A DNA stretch of 43,614 nucleotides from Deltaproteobacteria bacterium. Lineage in GTDB: Bacteria > Desulfobacterota > Syntrophia > Syntrophales > Smithellaceae. Positions within the stretch are counted from its first letter, which is position 1, and every line of letters starts with the position of its first letter. The stretch covers positions 1 to 43,614 of the forward strand of contig JAPLJP010000090.1 in assembly GCA_026388535.1 (NCBI GenBank). Reading direction: 5' to 3'. Both the position numbers and the translations under genes were made by a program. The notes under the pieces are model-generated. The model ran no database searches and was not told where the DNA came from. It was given only the letters and a program-made list of their open reading frames with translations. This document shows, in pieces, positions 36,936 through 43,614 of this stretch.

Positions 36936-37625
36936 TCATACTAACCTATAACTTTCCACGAACTCATGGATGGCCTCTGGCGAATTAAACATCATTACAT
37001 CAATGATCGAGAGATTTGGCACAAATAAATTCTCAAACTGTTTATAGACAACTGGATTTGATTCGATAAAAAATATCTGTATACCTTTTTCAGCAAACTC
37101 ATCCTTACTATATAAAACTCTGCCTCCAATCGGATTAATATATACCTCCGCATCTAATTGTCTGCAGATATCAACTATTCTATCTGTTTCTCTACGGTTT
37201 GCATTGTTGAAGACTTCACTTGAATCGATAAATTTTGTATTGATCGACAAATATGAGCAGATTTTTTTGAGAATAGTAGTTATAAATCTTGACAGATTTG
37301 TTTCCTTATTTAGCAACAACTCCGACAGAATATTCATTGTCGAATTAAAATAGGGTGCTTTTTTATAGTTATGATAAAAAAAATTTATCAACTTCTCGGC
37401 ATTTCCACCAACTGATACTTGGTTTATTATTATATTTTGGCTTGCTCCCTGGGTGTGCAATGTGAATATTTTTGGTTTTCCGCGTTCAAGAATGTAATTC
37501 CTGTTTATGAAGCCTCGCACAATATAATTGACATCATCATATACGACAAAAACATCCACTGAATGAATTAACTGCCAATACGGTATATACGGAAACAGAT
37601 ACGGTTGCATAATAGCAACTTTCAT
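36936..37625 (-). CDS. WbqC family protein
   Basis: 229 residues. It begins MKVAIMQPYLFPYIPYWQLI and continues VDVFVVYDDVNYIVRGFINR with NYILERGKP, the clear signature of WbqC-like proteins of O-antigen loci. Family members are thought to act on amino-sugar nucleotides, and some are linked with N-acylation or amino-acid attachment; a precise reaction is not established to my knowledge. The start ATG overlaps the aminotransferase stop in an ATGA junction, so the two proteins are translationally coupled, which suggests they handle the same sugar. Confidence 0.88.
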   Translation of the reverse strand: MKVAIMQPYLFPYIPYWQLIHSVDVFVVYDDVNYIVRGFINRNYILERGKPKIFTLHTQGASQNIIINQVSVGGNAEKLINFFYHNYKKAPYFNSTMNILSELLLNKETNLSRFITTILKKICSYLSINTKFIDSSEVFNNANRRETDRIVDICRQLDAEVYINPIGGRVLYSKDEFAEKGIQIFFIESNPVVYKQFENLFVPNLSIIDVMMFNSPEAIHEFVESYRLV

Positions 37626-38707
37626 TTGATTGTTCCCAAAATGATTCCAGTTATTTTAATAATTTCTTCTTTTTGCAATTCGTAATAAATTGGCAAGCAC
37701 AAAACACGCATAGCCGCGCTTTCTGAAACGGGGCAAGCTTTGTAAGCCGCCTGCTGAAGATAAGGCAAGGTATTGAGCGAAGGGTAGAAATAGCGTCTGG
37801 GATAGATATCCTTATCCATTAAAGCTTTTCGAGCCCGCATCATGTCTTCATGTGAAGGAAAAAGAACAGGATAATAATTATAGTTGTATTCCACGCCCTG
37901 GGGCGCTCCTAGGTGATATAGTTGGCTGTCTTTAATCAGCTCATCGTATAATGTTGAGATTTGCCGGCGCCCGTCTATGATCTGGTCCATCATTGGTAAA
38001 ATGCACAAACCCATGGCCGCGTGCAGTTCAGACATTTTAGCGTTGATTCCAATATCCTGATAATCATCTTCACCAAAATGGCCAAATCTCTTTATAACGT
38101 AAACGCGTTTTGAAACATTCTCGTCCCGGCAGACCACAGCGCCTCCCTCGGCTGTATGAAAAATCTTTGTGGCGTGAAAACTAAGCGTTGATATATCGCC
38201 GTGAACCAGTAGTGATTGTCCATCAAGTTTAACTCCAAAACAATGTGCGCCGTCATAAATTACCTTAAGGTTATGTCTCCCGGCAATCTCCGCAATTTTT
38301 TCAACATCACAAGGATAACCATAAACATGAGTAGCCAGGATCGCGCTTGTCTTTTCGGTAATAGCGGCTTCAATAAGACTTGGATCTATACAAAAAGTTT
38401 TTTCGTCAATGTCCACAAATACCGGCTTACACCCTTCCCAAACTATCGCGTTTGCTGTGGCAACATATGAATAAGGGGTGGTAATAATTTCCCCCTTCAA
38501 ATTTAGAGCTTTAATGGCAAGCTGTAAAGCCAGCATCCCATTTGCAACCAGTTCAATGTGTGAAACACCAAGATATTGACCTACTTTTAAAGTAAGTTCA
38601 TTTTCCAACCTGCCACCATTGGTCAACCAGCCGCTCTCCCATATCTGCCGGAGCTTGGCCTGATAATCTTCAAAGGGCGGAAAAAATGTTTTGGTTACTG
38701 TGATCAT
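37622..38707 (-). CDS. DegT/DnrJ/EryC1/StrS-family sugar aminotransferase
   Basis: 361 residues, PLP-dependent, fold type I. Motifs: SGWLTNGGRLENELTLKVGQ (25-44), ATANAIVWEGCKPVFVDID, VIYDGAHCFGVKL (Asp152 contacts the PLP nitrogen) and LSFHATKIFHTAEGGAVV with Lys181 as the PLP Schiff-base lysine. RFGHFGEDDYQDIGINAKMSE also fits the family. It should transfer an amino group from glutamate to a keto-sugar nucleotide (resembling QdtB/FdtB/VioA), probably one made by the WbpM-type dehydratase in the same cluster. WbqC, the FemAB-like gene and the methyltransferase follow directly, so the amino sugar is likely acylated and methylated. Confidence 0.92.
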   Translation of the reverse strand: MITVTKTFFPPFEDYQAKLRQIWESGWLTNGGRLENELTLKVGQYLGVSHIELVANGMLALQLAIKALNLKGEIITTPYSYVATANAIVWEGCKPVFVDIDEKTFCIDPSLIEAAITEKTSAILATHVYGYPCDVEKIAEIAGRHNLKVIYDGAHCFGVKLDGQSLLVHGDISTLSFHATKIFHTAEGGAVVCRDENVSKRVYVIKRFGHFGEDDYQDIGINAKMSELHAAMGLCILPMMDQIIDGRRQISTLYDELIKDSQLYHLGAPQGVEYNYNYYPVLFPSHEDMMRARKALMDKDIYPRRYFYPSLNTLPYLQQAAYKACPVSESAAMRVLCLPIYYELQKEEIIKITGIILGTIK

Positions 38708-38743
38708 AGAAGTTAATATCCATTAATAAACGTTAAATTAAAA

Positions 38744-39481
38744 TTAATTTATGAAGCGGAAACGAATAATCTGGATGACGGCTGATATCGCGTCCTTCCA
38801 ATTGATTTTTTTACCTTCCTCATAAGTGCGCCCGGAATAGGAAACACCTGTTTCGTAAACGCGCAACCTTCTGCCGTTTAATCGAAGACGCGCGACTTTC
38901 GCCGTAATCTCCGGTTCAACTCCGAACCGCCGGCTTTTGATTTCAATTTGATTGATCACGTCACACACAAAAACTTTATAACATACCTCCATGTCTGTTA
39001 GGTTCAGATTAGTCAGCATATTGGAGAGAAGATTTAATGCGTTATTGGCAACCTGATGCCAGAAATACAGCACTCGATGCGGTTCGCCGATAAAGCGGCT
39101 GCCGAAAACAACGTCTGCCTTACCGTCCAAAATAGGCTGTAATAACTTGGGATAATCCGCGGGATCGTACTCAAAATCAGCATCCTGAATAATAACGATA
39201 TCTCCGGTAACTTTGGCAAAACCGTCTCTTAGAGCCGCGCCCTTGCCTTCATTTACCTTTTTATTAATTAATTGAAATTTAATTGACGGGAATTTATCCG
39301 GCAACGACTGCATGACTCTCCATGTATCATCCCGTGAACCGTCGTTAATTAAAATCAATTCCCGTTCCAAACCGCCTGTAAGCGGTTGCGCGATCACCTT
39401 GCTGATGACAGTTTCGAGATACATTTCTTCATTGTATACCGGCACAACAATTGATAATATTTTAAATGTGCGTCTCTCCAT
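38744..39481 (-). CDS. DPM1-like GT2 glycosyltransferase without membrane tail
   Basis: 245 residues: ILSIVVPVYNEEMYLETVI (8-26), LILINDGSRDDTWRVM, NEGKGAALRDGFAKVTGD, VIIQDADFEYDPADYPKLL (QDAD), VVFGSRFIGEPHRVLYFWHQ and LTDMEVCYKVFVCDVI, then RRFGVEPEITAKVARL. These make it a soluble dolichyl-phosphate-mannose-synthase-like enzyme, shorter than the two membrane-anchored relatives in this window. In bacteria this type loads sugars on polyprenyl phosphate. AAGGGA lies about eight bases before the ATG. A repeat element separates it from wzt upstream, so it may have its own promoter. Confidence 0.88.
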   Translation of the reverse strand: MERRTFKILSIVVPVYNEEMYLETVISKVIAQPLTGGLERELILINDGSRDDTWRVMQSLPDKFPSIKFQLINKKVNEGKGAALRDGFAKVTGDIVIIQDADFEYDPADYPKLLQPILDGKADVVFGSRFIGEPHRVLYFWHQVANNALNLLSNMLTNLNLTDMEVCYKVFVCDVINQIEIKSRRFGVEPEITAKVARLRLNGRRLRVYETGVSYSGRTYEEGKKINWKDAISAVIQIIRFRFIN

Positions 39482-39502
39482 TGGGCAGATCCCTTTTAAA
39501 AT

Positions 39503-39707
39503 CTTTGCATAATGATCAATTTTTCATTTCGACCGAAGGGAGAAATCTTATAAAATATTGACATAAAAGAAAGATTTCTCGTCCCTGCCGACTAAGTTGG
39601 TGGGATTGTTCCTCTTTCGCTTCGAGCTTCATTCCATTCGCTCTCAGCGAGAGTCACAATCGCTTTGCTCCTCGAAATGACATGGAGTACATTTATGCAA
39701 AGCTCTC
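39503..39707. repeat. Dispersed intergenic repeat with terminal inverted repeats
   Basis: About 200 non-coding bases. The ends are ctttgcataa (39503-39512) and ttatgcaaag (39693-39702), a perfect 10-bp inverted pair, followed by ctc. Inside, GAGAAATCTT and AAGATTTCTC form a hairpin with a 21-base loop, then tcgcttcgagcttcattcca and ttcgctctcagcgag match the copy at 1566-1600. The right end TGCAAAGCTCTC is the inverse of the left end of the element at 16317. It occupies almost the whole gap between wzt and the DPM1-like gene. Confidence 0.65.
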
Positions 39708-39724
39708 CTTTCGTAATATTCGGA

Positions 39725-40435
39725 TTAAATTAAACCATCCTTTATTATACGCCCGTGATCCATTGTCAGGACGCGGGTACAAATTTTATGTACCTGTTCA
39801 GGATCATGAGATGCCAATACAAGAATCGACGATTTATTTATAAACTCCATTAATCTTGCTTCGGCTTTTCTGCTGAAATCAGTGTCGCCAACAGCCAGCC
39901 ATTCATCCATAAGAATAATGTCGGAGGGAAATGTCGTGCATACGGAAAAGGCCAGACGCAGAGACATTCCTGTGGAATATGTTCTCATCGGCATTGTTAT
40001 ATAGTCACCCAGTTCGGAGAATTCGATGATATCATCAATATGCTTGTTAACTTCTGATTTCGCTATGCCCATAAGGATGCAACGCATATAAATATTTTCA
40101 TATCCGGTAAATTCCTCATCCATGCCGAGAGACAGATTAAGCAAAGAAACAACCGATCCCCTGACAGCCAGACTGCCGCGGGTCGGAGTGTACACGCCCG
40201 CGAGCGCGCGAAGAAGAGTTGATTTACCGGCTCCGTTATGTCCCATCAACCCTATTCTTTCACCCTCACGAAAAGAAAATGATATATTATCAATGGCACA
40301 TATACTGATTCCATGCGCATCGTTGGCGATTTTCCCCCCGGTCGCCGCGCGAACAAGCGTTTTTTTGAGAGAGCGGCTTGATGTGCCGAAGAGGGGATAA
40401 TATATTGTCAGATTTTCCGCTTTTATTGAAGTCAT
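39725..40435 (-). CDS. wzt: Polysaccharide ABC transporter ATP-binding protein, short Wzt type
   Basis: 236 residues. Walker A GHNGAGKST (65-73), ABC signature YSTGMSLRLAFS (153-164) and Walker B DIILMDEW (172-179), with the H-loop at ASHDPEQVHK. The Wzt/RfbB/TagH subclass is supported by the long N-terminal segment before Walker A (YYPLFGTSSRSLKKTLVRAA) and by the adjacent Wzm-type permease gene. It powers export of finished lipid-linked glycan across the inner membrane. It lacks the C-terminal carbohydrate-binding domain of long Wzt proteins such as E. coli O9a, so export probably does not depend on a terminal cap recognised by Wzt. It starts 8 bases after the permease stop. Confidence 0.9.
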   Translation of the reverse strand: MTSIKAENLTIYYPLFGTSSRSLKKTLVRAATGGKIANDAHGISICAIDNISFSFREGERIGLMGHNGAGKSTLLRALAGVYTPTRGSLAVRGSVVSLLNLSLGMDEEFTGYENIYMRCILMGIAKSEVNKHIDDIIEFSELGDYITMPMRTYSTGMSLRLAFSVCTTFPSDIILMDEWLAVGDTDFSRKAEARLMEFINKSSILVLASHDPEQVHKICTRVLTMDHGRIIKDGLI

Positions 40436-40443
40436 GACAGCAC

Positions 40444-41238
40444 CTATAACCAGTAAGCCACTTTATGCCGGAATCGTTTCATAAAGTAGAAAGCAGCGGC
40501 AGCCGCTACGGCAATATATATTAACATGTAAATCCAGTGATAAGCCACCGGCTCAACTCCTAATAGCGGAGAACGCACCAATTCAATCATGTGGAAAAAA
40601 GGATTAAGATCGGTAACGAATGAATATTTAGCTGAAAGAGCTTTTCGCATCCAGAAAATAGGAGTAAAGAAATAAATGAGCTGAAAGAAAACAGCTACGA
40701 TCTGGGTTATATCGCGGAATCTGGTGCAAACAATTCCGAGAATTATAGAAAGCAGAAAAAGAAGGACGAGAATAAGAATGATCGCCGGTATTACATATAA
40801 GAATTTCCATGAAAATCCATTTCCGAAAATGGCTAACACAATTATGACAATGAGAATATTATGCAAAAATAAAATAAAATTATACCATAATTTTCGTAAA
40901 ACATGAACCGACAGTGGAACTGATATCTGTTTGATAATTGATTGATACTCGACAAACATGGTGCAGGCATCATTGAGTTGCATGGACATCAAAAGCCACA
41001 TTATTTGTCCCACAGCGAAGTACGGCAGAAATTCCCTAATCGGTGATTTGAATATTGTCGAAAACATCAGCCCGATACTGCCGACCATAACGCCAGTGCT
41101 GATGGTAATCCAGAATGGCCCGATTAGTGAGCGACGATATCTTTGCTTGATATCGTACCACCCCAGCAATGACCACATATGAAAATATTTAACTATCGCC
41201 GTTATTTCGTTCATCATTTTATTTTTGTAAATACTCAT
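40444..41238 (-). CDS. wzm: Polysaccharide ABC transporter permease (ABC-2 type)
   Basis: 264 residues with six membrane spans. The N-terminal interface helix and DIKQRYRRSLIGPFWITIS (29-47) are typical of Wzm/KpsM/TagG permeases. A later span carries YFFTPIFWMRKALSAKY and LNPFFHMIELVRSPLLG, the conserved second half. It forms the channel with the ATPase encoded directly downstream. It ends in TAG. The ATG at 41238 has no clear ribosome binding site; in-frame ATGs a few codons later (MMNEI) are possible starts. An 85-bp gap separates it from the WbpM-like gene. Confidence 0.9.
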   Translation of the reverse strand: MSIYKNKMMNEITAIVKYFHMWSLLGWYDIKQRYRRSLIGPFWITISTGVMVGSIGLMFSTIFKSPIREFLPYFAVGQIMWLLMSMQLNDACTMFVEYQSIIKQISVPLSVHVLRKLWYNFILFLHNILIVIIVLAIFGNGFSWKFLYVIPAIILILVLLFLLSIILGIVCTRFRDITQIVAVFFQLIYFFTPIFWMRKALSAKYSFVTDLNPFFHMIELVRSPLLGVEPVAYHWIYMLIYIAVAAAAAFYFMKRFRHKVAYWL

Positions 41239-41322
41239 TTTATACCGTCACGAAATATTTAATCATTTAGTATTCGCTTGCTTACTCCGCAGCAAGCTAT
41301 ATTAGTGCACTCGCTGTCGAAT

Positions 41323-43227
41323 TCAAAGAACAGATTCATTTTCCTGCGGTGTGTATTCGGGCACTATTTCTTTGAGTTTTATTTTAATGCCTTTTGCGTC
41401 GTGACGAGCCGCTATTTTCGCCAACTCGTCAAGTTCATGATAGAGATGTTTTATGGCTTCCTGCGAATTTTTTGCGCCGTTAAAGTGGCTGTCGGAACGC
41501 AGGATCATGACCTTTTCATGGCCCGTGGGTAGAATATCTTCTCCAACCGTGATCAGTTCTTCGTATAGTTTTTCACCTTCACGCAAGCCGGTATAAATAA
41601 TTTTGATGTCCACATCCGGCTCCCTTCCTGAAAGGCGGATTAAATCCCGCGCCATATCGGCAATTTTTACGGGCGTTCCCATCCTCAAAATAAAGATTTC
41701 GCCGCCTTCCCCCATCGCTCCGGCCTGCAAGATCATCTGTGACGCTTCGGGTATCGTCATGAAAAAGCGGTTTACTTCCGGATGCGTGACTGTCACCGGC
41801 CCGCCCTGTTCGATTTGACGGCGGAAAAGGGGAATGACGGAACCGGACGAACCCACCACATTGCCAAACCGGACGGCCATAAACCGTGTGCCGTTTCCCT
41901 TCTGGCATTGCATAATCAATTCCGTCACTCGTTTGCTGGTACCCATAACATTGCTGGGCCGGACAGCCTTGTCCGTTGATACCAGCACAAAGCGTTCCGC
42001 CTGATATTTTATAGACATTTCCATGGCTATACGGCTGCCGATTATATTATTGAATACCGCTTCCCAGGGATTTTTCTCCAGCATCGGCACATGCTTATAA
42101 GCAGCCGCATGAAAGACAACCTGCGGCTTGTATTTTTTAAAGATATCCTCCATGAGAACTTCATTCTGTATGTGCCCCAGTATTGCCTCGCATTTGTGGA
42201 AATTTCTTTCATTTTGCAGTTCCATTTGAATATTGAAGAGGTTCACTTCACTGGCATCAAGCAAGATAAGATAGTTGGGTTGATATTTTATCACTTGCCG
42301 GCACAATTCGGAACCAATTGAACCGCCGCAGCCGGTAATTAAAACGGTTTTGTTGTGAAGATAGCCGCTGATACCCGTAGTATCTAATTGCACCGGCGGC
42401 CTCCCCAGCAGATCTTCATAGCTTATATCGCGCAGTATTTTAATGCTTACCCGGCCATCGATAAGTTCGCCCATCCCCGGCAATATTTTATAGGAAACAT
42501 CACAATCCTTGCAGGTTTCCACTATATTTCTTATCTGGTCGCCGTTGGCCGAGGGAATGGCAATAAGTATTTCCTTAATATCTTCCTTTTCCAGAATAGA
42601 TGTAATCTCACCCAGATTGCCCAATATGGGCACGCCATGGATCGACCGACCTTTTTTCTGGGGATCATCATCAATAAAACCGATGACCCTATAGTGCAAT
42701 TGATTGTTTTCAAAAATTTCCCGCAATATTTTTTCACCGGCAGCACCCGCTCCGATGATCAATATGTTTTTGTAAGCAACTTTCTGGAAAAGTTCTTCCC
42801 TGATTTTTTGATTGGCGAAACCTGCATAGTAAGAACGAATAACCATGAGTTTGCCGCCAACCAATAGAAAAGTCAAAACACCGTCTATAAGAAAAATTGC
42901 GCGGGAATACCCCTTGAAACCGCTCACATACAAAATTACTGCAAGAATTAATAAAGTGGATAATAAAGAGGCCCGAGCTAAAAGCCAGAAATCCCTGATG
43001 CTGGTATAACGCCACATCACGCGATAAACTCCGGAAAACATATAAACAACGACCTTCAGAGGAATAATCCAGAGCAGAACTGTTTTTATCTGCTGAATGT
43101 AAAACGGGCTAAGTGAAAATTCAAAGCGAAATAAATAAGAGATAACAATGGATAACGCAAATATTAATACATCGCTGAAAATCATTAAATATATTTTGGG
43201 ATTTTTTATTTGGAAATAGATACTCAT
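41323..43227 (-). CDS. Membrane NDP-sugar 4,6-dehydratase, WbpM/FlaA1/CapD type
   Basis: 634 residues. Four membrane helices (about 11-130), a first Rossmann domain with NILIIGAGAAGEKILRE (154-170), and a catalytic SDR domain starting KTVLITGCGGSIGSELCRQV (293-312). The active-site region is VLVSTDKAVRPSNVMGTSKR (about 414-433): in this group Tyr of the usual YxxxK is replaced by Met (Met428) with Lys432 kept, as in WbpM. The later RFGNVVGSSGSVIPLF and EGGEIFILRMGTPVKI are also conserved. WbpM-type enzymes convert UDP-GlcNAc to UDP-4-keto-6-deoxy-sugar, a substrate for sugar aminotransferases. It starts one base after the sugar transferase stop. Confidence 0.93.
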   Translation of the reverse strand: MSIYFQIKNPKIYLMIFSDVLIFALSIVISYLFRFEFSLSPFYIQQIKTVLLWIIPLKVVVYMFSGVYRVMWRYTSIRDFWLLARASLLSTLLILAVILYVSGFKGYSRAIFLIDGVLTFLLVGGKLMVIRSYYAGFANQKIREELFQKVAYKNILIIGAGAAGEKILREIFENNQLHYRVIGFIDDDPQKKGRSIHGVPILGNLGEITSILEKEDIKEILIAIPSANGDQIRNIVETCKDCDVSYKILPGMGELIDGRVSIKILRDISYEDLLGRPPVQLDTTGISGYLHNKTVLITGCGGSIGSELCRQVIKYQPNYLILLDASEVNLFNIQMELQNERNFHKCEAILGHIQNEVLMEDIFKKYKPQVVFHAAAYKHVPMLEKNPWEAVFNNIIGSRIAMEMSIKYQAERFVLVSTDKAVRPSNVMGTSKRVTELIMQCQKGNGTRFMAVRFGNVVGSSGSVIPLFRRQIEQGGPVTVTHPEVNRFFMTIPEASQMILQAGAMGEGGEIFILRMGTPVKIADMARDLIRLSGREPDVDIKIIYTGLREGEKLYEELITVGEDILPTGHEKVMILRSDSHFNGAKNSQEAIKHLYHELDELAKIAARHDAKGIKIKLKEIVPEYTPQENESVL

Positions 43228-43228
43228 G

Positions 43229-43614
43229 TTAATGCGCTACGCCTTCCTTTTTAATCACCTTGAAAAAAGTATTCCATAAAATTTTCAGGTCAAAAAAGAA
43301 AGATTGATTTTTCAGATAATACTCATCATATTCTACTTTAAGGGGAATTGGAATATCGTCCCGGCCATTAATTTGCGCCCATCCCGTGATCCCGGGAATT
43401 AATTGATGAACACCTTTTTCCGTCCGCAAGGCAATCAGATCCTCTTGATTGAATAATGCAGGCCGGGGACCGACAAAACTCATATCGCCTGTCAAGACAC
43501 TCCAGAATTGCGGCAGTTCATCCAGACTTGATTTTCTCATAAATTTACCAATCGGCGTCAGAAACACGTCGGGATCTTTCAATAAGTGCGTCGCAACAGC
43601 AGGGGTATCAATCC
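43229..43614 (-). CDS. Initiating sugar phosphotransferase (PglC/WcaJ family), C-terminal part
   Basis: The frame runs off the right edge of the window. Visible residues read IDTPAVATHLLKDPDVFLTP, then IGKFMRKSSLDELPQFWSVL, GDMSFVGPRPALFNQEDLIA, PGITGWAQINGRD and VEYDEYYLKN. This is the conserved C-terminal core of monotopic phosphoglycosyl transferases, including the SLDELPQ and SFVGPRP motifs. Such enzymes move a phosphosugar from a UDP-sugar to undecaprenyl phosphate, the first step of glycan assembly at the inner membrane. A TTG within the frame at 43582 is not a credible start because homology continues upstream of it. The stop lies one base before the WbpM-like start, so both are in one operon. 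Confidence 0.92.
   Translation of the reverse strand, partial: IDTPAVATHLLKDPDVFLTPIGKFMRKSSLDELPQFWSVLTGDMSFVGPRPALFNQEDLIALRTEKGVHQLIPGITGWAQINGRDDIPIPLKVEYDEYYLKNQSFFFDLKILWNTFFKVIKKEGVAH

Noticed and set aside
41277-41297. gcttgct ... agcaagc stem before the WbpM-like gene's end as a terminator
   Set aside because: The stem is only 7 bp, the loop is 7-8 bases and no T-tract follows in either direction.
1-43614. CRISPR arrays, tRNA or rRNA genes, integrases
   Set aside because: No regularly spaced direct repeats of the right size, no cloverleaf-like or conserved rRNA stretches, and no transposase or integrase motifs were seen on either strand.

Overview
The window looks like part of the chromosome of a Gram-negative bacterium. 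The left edge encodes an outer-membrane YadA-type anchor, and the right half encodes a surface-polysaccharide cluster with an ABC exporter. Gene content, the moderate base composition and dispersed intergenic repeats of the 'ataccggc-cttc-gccggtat' kind remind me of Desulfobacterota (Syntrophales-like). That placement is an inference; there is no rRNA or other taxonomic marker here.

Layout, left to right. (1) 1-858, plus strand: the C-terminal part of a trimeric autotransporter adhesin that enters from outside the window, followed by an intrinsic terminator. (2) 859-1637: no intact gene, but it holds a decayed copy of the 3' end of a PEP carboxykinase gene and a dispersed repeat. (3) 1638-3440: a TMTC-like membrane protein with TPRs. 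(4) 3586-3665: an 80-bp perfect palindrome that contains the last codons, stop and terminator of pckG. (5) 3652-8264: ppdK then pckG (minus strand), two enzymes of PEP metabolism. (6) 8526-43614, all minus strand: a polysaccharide (O-antigen-like) cluster. Transcription runs from the right edge leftwards.

How the polysaccharide cluster could work. At the right edge a PglC/WcaJ-type phosphoglycosyl transferase (partial) probably starts the glycan on a lipid carrier. A WbpM/FlaA1-type dehydratase makes a keto-sugar nucleotide. Wzm and a short Wzt (no C-terminal binding domain) form the exporter, so this is an ABC-dependent system; no Wzx or Wzy was seen. A sugar aminotransferase, WbqC-family protein, FemAB-like acyltransferase, methyltransferase and radical SAM enzyme (34.2-38.7 kb) form a sugar-modification module. 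A second module with another radical SAM enzyme, FemAB-like protein, methyltransferase and a flippase-like membrane protein lies at 24.8-29.1 kb. Around them are at least eight GT2-type genes, one GT4, polytopic GT-C-like membrane proteins and a 1242-residue protein fusing GT2, coiled coil, GT2 and GT4.

The region shows marks of rearrangement and decay. These include the duplicated and re-terminated pckG tail with the adjoining palindrome, a methyltransferase gene that lost its SAM-binding core, a GT-C gene split by one in-frame TAG, and a 306-bp tandem duplication of a periplasmic Ig-like domain. The most interesting leads are the palindrome/pckG junction, the Ig/IPT-like domain shared by two membrane proteins of the cluster, the coiled-coil multi-glycosyltransferase in a Wzm/Wzt system, and the two parallel radical SAM-FemAB-methyltransferase modules.
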